Part shown: piece after piece, positions 13,431 through 20,730 of the stretch
Layout of the letters: each line of letters starts with the position of its first letter
Position numbering within the stretch: the first letter of the stretch is position 1
From: an uncultured Burkholderiales bacterium
GTDB lineage: Bacteria > Pseudomonadota > Gammaproteobacteria > Burkholderiales > Burkholderiaceae_C
Assembly: GCA_943908475.1 (NCBI GenBank)
Contig: CALTTG010000045.1
Coordinates: 1 to 26,808 of the forward strand
Direction: 5' to 3'
DNA: 26,808 nucleotides
The notes under the pieces: model-generated
Seen by the model: the letters and a program-made list of their open reading frames with translations, nothing else
What the model was told of the DNA's origin: nothing
Database searches by the model: none
Position numbers and translations under genes: made by a program

Positions 13431-14751
13431 AGTCTGGAGCCTGCAAAAGCGGCTGCGCAACCGGCTGTGGCTGACCCTCACGGCCCTGTGGATGCTGGGC
13501 TCGGCGCTGGCGCTGTTCGTGCAGTGGCGGGTGACCAACCAGTTGCTCGACCAGGCCCAGGAGGAAACAGCCCAGTTGGCCCTGAACCTGCCAGTGCGCG
13601 AGCAGCCCCTCAAGCCGGACGCCCGCCCAGGCAGTGACCTGGTGCGCCTGCAGGTGTTTGACGCCCAAGGTCTGCTGATCTGGCGCTCCAGCCATGCGCC
13701 CGAGCACCCCATGGCCTCGCCCGAACGTGCGGCTGTGCACATGGTAGAGGGGCGCCGCATCGTCGTGGTGAAAGACGCTCGCAGCGGTCGGACGGCCATT
13801 GTGTCGGCTTCGCTGCTGGACCGGGAAGAAGCCCTCACCAATGCCACCGAAGGCATGCTGGTGGCCCTGCTGCTGCTGCTGCCCCTGACCGCCTGGGGCA
13901 CCACCTTGCTGCTGCGGCAGGCCTTCACGCACATGCAATCGGTGCAAGAAGCGCTGTCCAGCCGCGACCCCGACGCCCTCCAACCTTTGGCGGTGGATCC
14001 GCTCGCCAAAGAGTTCAAACCCCTGGTGCGAGAAATCAACCAGCTCTTCACTCGCCTCAGCCGCGCGCGGGAGGCCGAACGCACGTTCGTGGCCAACAGC
14101 GCCCATGAGTTGCGCACCCCAGTGGCGGCCGCACAGGCACAGCTGCAACGTCTGGCCGACGAACTCAAGCAAACGCCCCATGGCGAAGCGCTTCGCCACC
14201 GCACCGACGCCATCGGTCGGCAACTCGACCGACTCGGTCGCTTGTGCGTCAAATTGATGCAGCTGGCCCGCGCCGAATCGGGCGTCAGCAGCCCCCGACA
14301 GCCTGTCGACATCGTCACCATCACCCGACTGGTGCTCGACGAATTTGGCAAAGCCTGCCAATCCGGCAGACTGAGCCTGAGCGTGGACCCCAGCTCCACG
14401 CCCCTCATGGCATTGGGCGATGTCGACGCCCTGGCCATCGTGCTGCGCAACCTGATTGAAAACGCCCTGAACCACACCCCGGATGACCAGTCCGTGCGTG
14501 TGCACATTTCTGCCGGCGGGGTCGTGTCGGTGATCGACCAAGGCGCCGGGCTGTCGGCCCAACGTCTCGAGACACTGTTCCAACCCTTCGAGCGCGGCGA
14601 CAGCGCCTCACCCGGTCATGGCTTGGGCCTGGCCATCGTCAAAGCCTTGTGCAAGCAAATGGGCTGGCACTTGCAGCTGCAGAGCCCCCACGCTCAAGGC
14701 CGCGGTGTCTGTGCCAGTGTGGACCTGCTGCCTCGACGCGAGGAGGCCTGA
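13420..14751 (+). CDS. Sensor histidine kinase of the two-component pair
   Basis: A 443-residue membrane kinase with a transmembrane segment at about residues 16-36, a periplasmic domain of roughly 105 residues, and a second transmembrane segment at about 145-165. Next come a linker, the HisKA dimerisation domain with SAHELRTP (phosphorylated H229), the N box NLIENALNHTPDD (N348), the G1 box DQGAGLS and the G2 box GHGLGLAIVKAL. The start is a TTG at 13420 inside the regulator gene; no ATG occurs before the first membrane helix, so TTG or another rare codon must be used. The two genes are translationally coupled. The sensed signal is unknown. It ends 4 bases before the end of the convergent orn gene. 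Confidence 0.92.
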   Translation: MSAEVWSLQKRLRNRLWLTLTALWMLGSALALFVQWRVTNQLLDQAQEETAQLALNLPVREQPLKPDARPGSDLVRLQVFDAQGLLIWRSSHAPEHPMASPERAAVHMVEGRRIVVVKDARSGRTAIVSASLLDREEALTNATEGMLVALLLLLPLTAWGTTLLLRQAFTHMQSVQEALSSRDPDALQPLAVDPLAKEFKPLVREINQLFTRLSRAREAERTFVANSAHELRTPVAAAQAQLQRLADELKQTPHGEALRHRTDAIGRQLDRLGRLCVKLMQLARAESGVSSPRQPVDIVTITRLVLDEFGKACQSGRLSLSVDPSSTPLMALGDVDALAIVLRNLIENALNHTPDDQSVRVHISAGGVVSVIDQGAGLSAQRLETLFQPFERGDSASPGHGLGLAIVKALCKQMGWHLQLQSPHAQGRGVCASVDLLPRREEA

Positions 14752-14755
14752 GCCG

Positions 14756-15358
14756 TCAACCCTCGCGGATGAAGCGCTGGCGGTAATAGACCAGCTCATC
14801 GATCGATTCGTGGATGTCGGCCAGCGCCGTGTGTTTCTGCGCTTTCTTGAAGCCGCTGACCAGTTCGGGCTGCCATCGCCGAGCCAACTCCTTGAGGGTG
14901 CTGACATCGAGGTTGCGGTAGTGGAAAAAGGCCTCCAGCTTGGGCATGTAACGGGCCAGAAAGCGGCGGTCCTGGCAAATGGAGTTGCCACACATGGGTG
15001 ACTTGAAACTGCCCACGTATTGCTTGAGGAACGCCAACACCGCCTGCTCGGCTTGCGCCTCGTCCACGGTGGACACCTTGACTCGCTCGGTCAGCCCGCT
15101 TCGGCCGTGCACCCCTTTGTTCCACTTGTCCATGCCCTGGAGCAGTTGATCGCTCTGGTGCACCGCCAGCACGGGCCCTTCGATGCGAACGGTCAACTGA
15201 GGGTCGGTCACCACCACGGCGATCTCGATGATGCGATCGCTGTCCGGCTTCAGGCCCGTCATTTCCATGTCAATCCAGACCAAATTCAGGTCGCTTTTGG
15301 GCAGGTGAGGCGGCACGGGCGCCTCGGCAACAACGGAAGCAGGGTCAACGGACGACAT
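14756..15358 (-). CDS. orn: Oligoribonuclease
   Basis: A 200-residue 3'-5' exoribonuclease of the DEDDh family that degrades 2-5 nt RNAs and pGpG, the linear product of cyclic-di-GMP breakdown. Exo I is WIDMEMTGL (D30, E32), Exo II is in GNSICQDRRFL and Exo III is HTALADIHES. The protein has about 20 extra N-terminal residues compared with E. coli Orn (181 residues), namely MSSVDPASVVAEAPVPPHLP; an internal start is not obvious. A GAGG ribosome site lies upstream of the ATG at 15356-15358. It is divergent from the M48 protease gene. Confidence 0.95.
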   Translation of the reverse strand: MSSVDPASVVAEAPVPPHLPKSDLNLVWIDMEMTGLKPDSDRIIEIAVVVTDPQLTVRIEGPVLAVHQSDQLLQGMDKWNKGVHGRSGLTERVKVSTVDEAQAEQAVLAFLKQYVGSFKSPMCGNSICQDRRFLARYMPKLEAFFHYRNLDVSTLKELARRWQPELVSGFKKAQKHTALADIHESIDELVYYRQRFIREG

Positions 15359-15373
15359 GAAACCTCAAGTGAA

Positions 15374-15391
15374 GCGGGGTCTTGGCCCCGC
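15374..15391. promoter_or_regulatory. GC-rich hairpin upstream of orn
   Basis: GCGGGG-TCTTGG-CCCCGC is a perfect 6-bp stem with a 6-base loop between the orn start and the M48 protease gene. On the minus strand it directly follows a GACAAT hexamer (15392-15397) that could be the orn -10 box, so it would lie at the 5' end of the orn leader. Its function is unknown. Confidence 0.35.
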
Positions 15392-15430
15392 ATTGTCGCC
15401 CAGGCGCTCTCAGGGCAAACCGTAAAACCG

Positions 15431-15436
15431 TACACT
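15431..15436 (+). promoter_or_regulatory. Candidate -10 box for the M48 protease gene, leaderless start
   Basis: TACACT ends 7 bases before the ATG at 15444. No Shine-Dalgarno sequence is present (the spacer is TGCGCGC). Confidence 0.45.
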
Positions 15437-15443
15437 TGCGCGC

Positions 15444-16763
15444 ATGTCAGAAGCCCTCGTCACCCCCTTGCCAGCCCTGTCGGCGCCCGTGGTCACCCTG
15501 GTGTTTGCCGCCCTGCTGATCGCGTCCCTTCTGGTGAAGTTTTGGCTGGCCAGCCGACAGATCCGGCACGTGGCCCAACACCGCGCCCAGGTGCCCGCCG
15601 CATTCGCCGCCAGCGTCTCGCTGGAAAGCCACCAAAAAGCGGCCGACTACACCATCGCCAAGCTCCGCCTGGGGCTGCTCAGCACGGCCCTGAGCACCGC
15701 CATCCTCGTGGGCTGGACCCTGCTGGGCGGGCTGGACTTGCTCAACACCGCCCTGCGCGATGCCTGGCAGCTGACGGTGCAATGGCCTGATCCCTGGCAA
15801 CACCTGGGCTATCAGCTGGCGCTGGTGGGGGCGGTCTCGTTCATCGGCGCCTTGATCGAGCTGCCGCTGGACCTCTACCACACCTTCCGGCTCGAGCAGC
15901 GGTATGGCTTCAACCGCATGACCCTGGGGCTGTGGCTGCGCGATGCCGTCGTCGGCACCTTGTTGGGCGTGGCCATCGGCGGCCCGCTCCTGGCCCTCAT
16001 CCTGTGGCTGATGAGCGCCGCAGGCACTCTGTGGTGGCTGTGGGCCTGGAGCGTGTGGACCGGCTTCTCCCTGTTGATGATGGTGATCTTCCCCACGTTC
16101 ATCGCCCCGCTGTTCAACAAGTTCGAACCCTTGAAGGACGATTCGGTCAAACAACGCATCGAAGGCCTCATGCAACGCTGCGGGTTTGAATCCAAGGGCT
16201 TGTTCGTGATGGACGGCTCTCGCCGCTCGGCCCACGGCAACGCCTATTTCACCGGCTTGGGCGCCGCCAAACGCGTGGTGTTTTTCGACACGTTGCTCGC
16301 TCGCCTGCAACCCGGTGAAGTCGAGGCTGTGCTGGCCCACGAGCTGGGGCATTTCAAACACAAACACGTCACCAAACGCATGGTGATGATGTTCGGGGTC
16401 AGCCTGCTTGCCTTTGCCCTGCTGGGCTGGCTGTCGCAGCAACTGGGCTTCTACATCGGCCTGGGCGTCAAACCCAACATGAGCGCCCCCAACGACGCGC
16501 TGGCCCTGATGCTGTTCATGATGACGGTGCCGCTGGTCCTGTTCTTCACGGCCCCCTTGATGGCCGGCTTTTCCCGCAAAGACGAGTTCGAAGCCGACGC
16601 CTATGCCTGCGCGCACGCTTCTGGGCAGGACTTGGCCCAAGCGCTGGTCAAGCTGTACGACGACAACGCATCGACCTTGACGCCCGACCCCCTGTACGTG
16701 CGCTTTTACTACTCGCACCCCCCGGCCTCCGAACGACTCACCGCCCTCGCCCGCCACGCCTGA
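15444..16763 (+). CDS. M48 family membrane metallopeptidase (Ste24/CAAX protease 1-like)
   Basis: A 439-residue polytopic membrane zinc protease. About six or seven hydrophobic segments surround the catalytic part. HELGH at residues 299-303 binds zinc and provides the catalytic glutamate; E381 in DEFEADAYA is the third zinc ligand. FDTLL and the FYYSHPP-x-x-ERL C-terminal segment are further M48A features. Bacterial members resemble yeast Ste24p in architecture, but bacteria lack the farnesylated substrates, so the role is probably membrane protein quality control (inference). It is divergent from orn, an arrangement I believe is common in Burkholderiales, and is followed after 11 bases by the pterin dehydratase gene. 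Confidence 0.92.
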   Translation: MSEALVTPLPALSAPVVTLVFAALLIASLLVKFWLASRQIRHVAQHRAQVPAAFAASVSLESHQKAADYTIAKLRLGLLSTALSTAILVGWTLLGGLDLLNTALRDAWQLTVQWPDPWQHLGYQLALVGAVSFIGALIELPLDLYHTFRLEQRYGFNRMTLGLWLRDAVVGTLLGVAIGGPLLALILWLMSAAGTLWWLWAWSVWTGFSLLMMVIFPTFIAPLFNKFEPLKDDSVKQRIEGLMQRCGFESKGLFVMDGSRRSAHGNAYFTGLGAAKRVVFFDTLLARLQPGEVEAVLAHELGHFKHKHVTKRMVMMFGVSLLAFALLGWLSQQLGFYIGLGVKPNMSAPNDALALMLFMMTVPLVLFFTAPLMAGFSRKDEFEADAYACAHASGQDLAQALVKLYDDNASTLTPDPLYVRFYYSHPPASERLTALARHA

Positions 16764-16774
16764 GCCCCTCTCGC

Positions 16775-17143
16775 ATGAACACCCCTGTCTCCGCCATGGC
16801 CACACCCTCCTTGCAACCCCTGCACCAGCAACGGTGCAGCCACCAAGCAGGCCCGGCCCTGAGCCCGGCCGGGCAGGTGGCGATGCTCACCCAGGTGCAA
16901 GGCTGGCACATCGACGCCCAGTGCCCTGGCGGCGTGCTCACCCGGACCTTTGACTTTCCCGACTACCACCGCACCCTCACCTTCGTGAACGCGGTGGCCT
17001 GGATCGCCAACGAGCAAGATCATCACCCCGACATCGACTTCGGCTACCGCCGCTGCACCGTGCGCTTTCACACCCACTCCGTCAACGGCCTGTCGCTCAA
17101 CGATTTCATCTGCGCAGCCCGCGTGGATCAGCTCTTCGCATGA
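16775..17143 (+). CDS. 4a-hydroxytetrahydrobiopterin dehydratase (pterin carbinolamine dehydratase)
   Basis: A 122-residue protein with the family signature EQDHHPDIDFGYRRC...H-T-H...LND, containing the adjacent catalytic histidines. It dehydrates 4a-hydroxytetrahydropterin to quinonoid dihydropterin and normally recycles the cofactor of phenylalanine hydroxylase. No phenylalanine hydroxylase gene is visible here, so the partner lies elsewhere, or the protein has another pterin-related role. The N-terminal 35 residues are longer than usual and poorly conserved; ATG 16796 is an alternative start. Its stop overlaps the rsgA start (ATGA). Confidence 0.9.
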   Translation: MNTPVSAMATPSLQPLHQQRCSHQAGPALSPAGQVAMLTQVQGWHIDAQCPGGVLTRTFDFPDYHRTLTFVNAVAWIANEQDHHPDIDFGYRRCTVRFHTHSVNGLSLNDFICAARVDQLFA

Positions 17144-18105
17144 AGCGCGGACATGGCTCGGGCCGCCCGCAACGCGGTGGCGCCCGCAAAGGCCCTGACA
17201 CCAGCGGTTGCGAGTCGGCCCTGGTGGTGTCCACCCATGGTCGGCACGTGGTGGTCGAATGCGACGATGGTCGCCGCCTGATCTGCCACCCCCGCGGTAA
17301 AAAGAGCGAGGCCGTGGTGGGCGATCGCGTCCTGTGGCAACCCACGCAAGAGTCCTCCGACGAAGGTGTGATCGTGGCGGTGGATGAACGGCGCAATCTG
17401 CTGTACCGGCAAGACGAGTGGCGCAGCAAGAGCTTCGCCGCCAACCTCGATCAACTGCTGATGTGGATTGCTGTCGAGCCTGTGTTCAGCGAGGCTCAAC
17501 TCACCCGCGCCCTCATTGCCGCGCGCTCGGCCGACATCCCGGCCACTGTGGTGCTCAACAAGATCGACCTGCCCGGTGCCGCCGTGGCCCGAGAACGGCT
17601 CGCGCCCTACAAGGCCATGGGCTACGACGTGGTGGAACTTTCGCTGAAGCAAGACACCGACGCTGCACGCGAACAAATGGCGCCCTTGCTCGACGGCAAG
17701 GCCACCCTGGTGCTGGGCCCTTCCGGCGCCGGCAAGAGCACCCTGATCAACACCTTGTTGCCCCACGCCCGGGCCGAGGTCGGGGAAATCTCGCAGGCCT
17801 TGAACTCGGGCCGCCACACCACCACCACCAGCCTCTGGTACTGGCTGGATGCCAACCGACACAGTGCCGTGATCGACTCGCCGGGCTTTCAGGAATTCGG
17901 CCTGCACCACATCCCCCCCGTGGAACTGGCCCGCCACATGCCTGACATTGCCGCCCACATGAACGATTGCCGGTTCCACAACTGCACGCACCGGCAAGAG
18001 CCCGGCTGCGCGGTTCAGGCGGCCGTTGAAGCGGGGCAGATCAGCCCGATCCGCCTGAGCCTGTACATCGATTTTTTTGAAGAACTCAGCCAGCCCCGCT
18101 GGTGA
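17140..18105 (+). CDS. rsgA: Ribosome small-subunit-dependent GTPase RsgA
   Basis: A 321-residue circularly permuted GTPase that acts late in 30S subunit maturation. A basic N terminus (KRGHGSGRPQRGGARKG) and an OB-fold come first. The G motifs then follow in permuted order: G4 NKID (near residue 140), G1 GPSGAGKST (193-201) and G3 DSPG (from 246). The C-terminal zinc-binding knuckle has Cys and His in DCRFHNCTHRQEPGC. Length and order match the family. The ATG overlaps the stop of the pterin dehydratase gene, so the two are coupled. Confidence 0.95.
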   Translation: MKRGHGSGRPQRGGARKGPDTSGCESALVVSTHGRHVVVECDDGRRLICHPRGKKSEAVVGDRVLWQPTQESSDEGVIVAVDERRNLLYRQDEWRSKSFAANLDQLLMWIAVEPVFSEAQLTRALIAARSADIPATVVLNKIDLPGAAVARERLAPYKAMGYDVVELSLKQDTDAAREQMAPLLDGKATLVLGPSGAGKSTLINTLLPHARAEVGEISQALNSGRHTTTTSLWYWLDANRHSAVIDSPGFQEFGLHHIPPVELARHMPDIAAHMNDCRFHNCTHRQEPGCAVQAAVEAGQISPIRLSLYIDFFEELSQPRW

Positions 18106-18129
18106 GCCCCCCATTCATCGCGCTCGACC

Positions 18130-18393
18130 ATGTCTGACACGCTCTCCGAACTGCACACCACCCTCGACGCTTACCAACACGGCCAACTGGCCGTGAGCGA
18201 CCTCGCGCGCTTGTGGCGCGACGCCGCGCAATCGCATGAACCGGCCCTGCCCGATCGTTACCTCGATGTGCTGGAACGGTTGCTCAACCAGCTGGAGAGT
18301 GCGGCCTTGTTCACCGAGGAAAGCTGTTCGTTCAGCCAGGCCGACATGGTCAGCGCACTGAGCGACTGGCTCGTCCGAGCCCAGGCGCTTTGA
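18130..18393 (+). CDS. Small protein of unknown function
   Basis: An 87-residue acidic, predicted all-helical soluble protein (LSELHTTLDAYQHGQLAVSD, then LARLWRDAAQ and RYLDVLERLLNQLESA). I do not recognise a named domain. It begins 24 bases after rsgA on the same strand and ends 13 bases before the end of the convergent CobD/CbiB-like gene. No strong ribosome site is visible, but codon use looks like that of its neighbours and the frame is open throughout. It may be cotranscribed with rsgA; a function linked to ribosome assembly would be speculation. Confidence 0.7.
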   Translation: MSDTLSELHTTLDAYQHGQLAVSDLARLWRDAAQSHEPALPDRYLDVLERLLNQLESAALFTEESCSFSQADMVSALSDWLVRAQAL

Positions 18394-18406
18394 GCGAAGG
18401 GCTGGA

Positions 18407-19399
18407 TCAGCCCACCAAATTGGCCAGCGACAACAGCGCCAGCAACAACATCCAGAGGACCACCGACCGCCAGATCAGCGCCACCACATGGCGCAGGTGC
18501 GCCATTTGGGGCGCCGCACCTGGCGTGCTGCCGCTGGCATCCACGGTGTCAGGGCTGTGCCCTTCCGTGAGGGTGCGGGACACATCGACTTCACCCGCCA
18601 AAGGTGCTGCTTTGCCCCCCAGGCGCACCCCCACCGCACCTGCTGCAGAGGCCAGCAAAATGCCTTCGTTGGACTGGGCCCACAAACTTGCGTGCCGACG
18701 CCAAGACTCCACGGCCTCTTCGAAATTGCCCACAACCGCAAAGCCAAAGGCGGTCATGCGGGCCGGCACATGGTCGATCCAGGCAAACAGCTGGGCCGAC
18801 AACACCCTCAACCCATCGTGCGTGGTCTCACCCGTGGTGTGGCTTTTGTAATCCCAATAGCGACTGGCAAACTCGGCCATGCGATAGAGCACGGCCCCCA
18901 TGGGCCCCAAGCCCAGGGTGGACAAGGCCACGAACCAGAAAAAGACGCCAAACACATGGCGATGGGCGGCCACGAGCGAATACTCGATCACATGGCGCAA
19001 CAACTCCGCACGCGGCAAGTCGCTGGCGTCCACATGGCGCCACTGAGCCAACAGCTCGCGCGCACGGTCTTCTTGCCCCTGATCCAGCGCATCGCGAATG
19101 TCGGTGAAGTGGTGACTGAACTGCCTGAAGCCCAAGGTGAGGTACAGCACCAAGACATCCCACCCCAGGGCCAACACCGTGCTGTAAGGGTTGAGCAGCC
19201 AGTACACCAGGGCCACCAAGGCTGCCGGGCCCAGCACTGAAATGCCCCACACCACCCGCGCATGCACCGGGGCGCCTGCGTCGAAGTTGCGTCCGACCCA
19301 GCGCGTCCAGCCCGACAGGCTGTGGTGCACCAAGTTGCGCGTGGGCAGTGGCTTGAGTTGCTCGATCAGCAAGGCGAACAACACGGCAAAGAAGCTCAT
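18407..19399 (-). CDS. CobD/CbiB-family membrane protein
   Basis: A 330-residue protein with several hydrophobic segments (residues 1-15, about 45-95, about 148-175, and a C-terminal helix at about 308-328). It resembles proteins annotated as CobD/CbiB family in Burkholderiales: a start of the type FFAVLFALLIEQLKPLPTRN, LTLGFRQFSHHFTDIRDAL, and a DGLRVLSAQLFAWIDHVPAR segment like the conserved NLVDHRVARLTAWIDYVPAR-type region of CbiB. True CbiB/CobD attaches aminopropanol in cobalamin synthesis. No cobalamin genes are nearby, so this role is doubtful, and an AmpE/CobD-like membrane protein of other function is equally possible. TATCAT lies 7 bases before the ATG, suggesting a leaderless mRNA. 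Confidence 0.8.
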   Translation of the reverse strand: MSFFAVLFALLIEQLKPLPTRNLVHHSLSGWTRWVGRNFDAGAPVHARVVWGISVLGPAALVALVYWLLNPYSTVLALGWDVLVLYLTLGFRQFSHHFTDIRDALDQGQEDRARELLAQWRHVDASDLPRAELLRHVIEYSLVAAHRHVFGVFFWFVALSTLGLGPMGAVLYRMAEFASRYWDYKSHTTGETTHDGLRVLSAQLFAWIDHVPARMTAFGFAVVGNFEEAVESWRRHASLWAQSNEGILLASAAGAVGVRLGGKAAPLAGEVDVSRTLTEGHSPDTVDASGSTPGAAPQMAHLRHVVALIWRSVVLWMLLLALLSLANLVG

Positions 19400-19406
19400 G
19401 GTCTCG

Positions 19407-19412
19407 ATGATA
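19407..19412 (-). promoter_or_regulatory. Candidate -10 box for the CobD/CbiB-like gene, leaderless start
   Basis: On the minus strand TATCAT ends 7 bases before the ATG at 19397-19399, with no Shine-Dalgarno sequence between them. Confidence 0.4.
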
Positions 19413-19444
19413 GCGGTGCGACGCCAGGCGGACCGCCCGGAATG

Positions 19445-20158
19445 TCATGCAGACAAGAAACGATAGAAATTACGCAACATGGCCGCCGTGGCACCCCAGA
19501 TGAAGTACTCGCTGGACTGAGGTTGGGCGCGCCAAGGCATGGAAAAGTAGCTCAGGGCCTGGCCCTGAAACGCCAACTCGTGCCGACGGTGGTGGGCCGG
19601 GTTCATCAAAAAGGTCAACGGCACCTCGAACACCTCGGCCACTTCACCGGCGTCGGGCTGCAAAGTCAGTTGCTCGTGTTCGTGAGACTCGGCCTCGATC
19701 AGGCCCACCACGGGGGTGACGACAAAGCCGGTGCCCGTGACATAGGGCGGCAGATGCCCCAGCACCTCAATGCGGTCTGGGTGCAAGCCCACCTCTTCTT
19801 GGGCCTCTCTCAAGGCCGTCGCCACCAGCGACGCGTCATGAGGTTCGGCCCGGCCCCCTGGGAAGCTGATCTGTCCGGCATGCTTTTTCAAGTGGGCCGT
19901 GCGCTGCGTCAGCAACACACCAGGCCCAGCGCCATCATCAGCGCGTCCCGGTCGCCAGACCAAGGGCACCAACACCGCCGCCGGGACGGTCACCTCGGCC
20001 TGCAACCACCGATCGGTTTGCACGTCGGGCGCCCACGGGGGCGGCGACGCGAAACGCTGTCGCAGGGCCGAAGGCAGGAGCCGATCAGGGCTCACCGGCT
20101 GCAAATCGGTTTCCGGGGGCAGCGTGGGAATGGCACGCGGGTCGAAAGGCAAAGACAT
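19445..20158 (-). CDS. Nudix hydrolase, CoA pyrophosphatase (NudL-like)
   Basis: A 237-residue Nudix protein. The CoA-specific motif upstream of the Nudix box is LLTQRTAHLKKHAGQISFPG, and the Nudix box continues GGRAEPHDASLVATALREAQ then EEVGL, with the extra residue seen in the CoA-pyrophosphatase subfamily. These enzymes split coenzyme A into 3'-phosphoadenosine phosphate and 4'-phosphopantetheine. ATG at 20156-20158 is chosen; the longer frame up to 20239 would run through the rplS terminator hairpin. The gene is downstream of, and in the same direction as, the ribosomal protein operon but separated by that terminator. Confidence 0.92.
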   Translation of the reverse strand: MSLPFDPRAIPTLPPETDLQPVSPDRLLPSALRQRFASPPPWAPDVQTDRWLQAEVTVPAAVLVPLVWRPGRADDGAGPGVLLTQRTAHLKKHAGQISFPGGRAEPHDASLVATALREAQEEVGLHPDRIEVLGHLPPYVTGTGFVVTPVVGLIEAESHEHEQLTLQPDAGEVAEVFEVPLTFLMNPAHHRRHELAFQGQALSYFSMPWRAQPQSSEYFIWGATAAMLRNFYRFLSA

Positions 20159-20176
20159 GGTGCATGGTAGCCAACA

Positions 20177-20211
20177 AAAAACCGCCAGGGCTTGCACCAC
20201 AGGCGGTTTTT
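20177..20211 (-). terminator. Rho-independent terminator of the rpsP-rimM-trmD-rplS operon
   Basis: AAAAACCGCC and GGCGGTTTTT form a 10-bp stem (5 GC-rich pairs flanked by A/T) around a 15-base loop, ending in a T-run. It lies 43 bases beyond the rplS stop and 18 bases before the Nudix gene. Confidence 0.85.
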
Positions 20212-20253
20212 GCGCTGAACCCCTCGACCCGAAGGCCAAGGGTGACCGGCAGA

Positions 20254-20610
20254 TCAGGCCAGCTTTTCCTTGATGCGAGCCGACTTGCCCGAGCGTTGGC
20301 GCAGGTAGTACAGCTTGGCACGACGGACGTCACCGCGGCGCTTGACTTCGATCGAAGCGATCAGGGGGCTGTACAGCTGGAACGTACGCTCCACGCCTTC
20401 GCCGCTCGAGATCTTGCGAACGATGAAGCTGCTGTTCAGGCCGCGGTTGCGCTTGGCAATCACGACGCCTTCATAAGCCTGCACGCGCTTGCGGGTGCCT
20501 TCCACCACATTGACGGACACGATGACGGTGTCGCCAGGGGCAAAGGAAGGGATGGTCTTGTTCAGACGAGCAATTTCTTCTTGCTCGAGTTGCTGGATGA
20601 TGTTGGACAT
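20254..20610 (-). CDS. rplS: 50S ribosomal protein L19
   Basis: A 118-residue ribosomal protein at the 30S-50S interface. Clear L19 signatures are PSFAPGDTVIVSVNVVEG, QAYEGVVIAKRNRGLNSSF, RTFQLYSPLIASIEVKRRG and RRAKLYYLRQRSGKSARIKE. The start is ATG 20608-20610, preceded by TAGGAG; the TTG just upstream is not needed. It is the last gene of the operon. The 92-base gap to trmD is longer than usual and holds a candidate promoter and a 9-bp hairpin, so rplS may be expressed separately as well as by read-through. Confidence 0.98.
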   Translation of the reverse strand: MSNIIQQLEQEEIARLNKTIPSFAPGDTVIVSVNVVEGTRKRVQAYEGVVIAKRNRGLNSSFIVRKISSGEGVERTFQLYSPLIASIEVKRRGDVRRAKLYYLRQRSGKSARIKEKLA

Positions 20611-20650
20611 CAAGGGCTCCTAAGTGATCGTGCCTGCGCGTTGAAAAGTG

Positions 20651-20672
20651 GAAACAGCTTTGAAGCTGCTCC
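20651..20672 (-). promoter_or_regulatory. Stem-loop in the rplS leader
   Basis: On the minus strand GGAGCAGCT and AGCTGTTTC pair over 9 positions (two G-U pairs) around a TCAA loop. It lies 41 bases upstream of the rplS start codon and downstream of the candidate rplS promoter, with no T-run after it, so it is more likely a leader structure than a terminator. Confidence 0.45.
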
Positions 20673-20701
20673 GAGCCAGGCAGAGGATCGGAAAAACGAA
20701 G

Positions 20702-20730
20702 ATTATAGCAAAGTCTTCAGGAATTGTTCA
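20702..20730 (-). promoter_or_regulatory. Candidate internal promoter for rplS
   Basis: On the minus strand TGAACA (4 of 6 to the -35 consensus), a 17-base spacer and a perfect TATAAT that overlaps the trmD stop codon. Transcription would begin near 20695 and give an rplS leader of about 85 bases. Confidence 0.5.

Noticed and set aside
12720..14507. 595-codon minus-strand frame across the two-component genes
   Set aside because: It is a shadow of the regulator and kinase genes, which carry all expected catalytic motifs on the plus strand.
15447..16805. 452-codon frame antisense to the M48 protease gene
   Set aside because: The translation is rich in Gln, His and Gly without any motif, while the plus strand encodes a complete M48 protease with HELGH.
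18399..18413. GGGCT-GGATC-AGCCC inverted repeat at the end of the CobD/CbiB-like gene
   Set aside because: The stem is only 5 bp with no T-run on either side and overlaps coding sequence, so it is not supported as a terminator.
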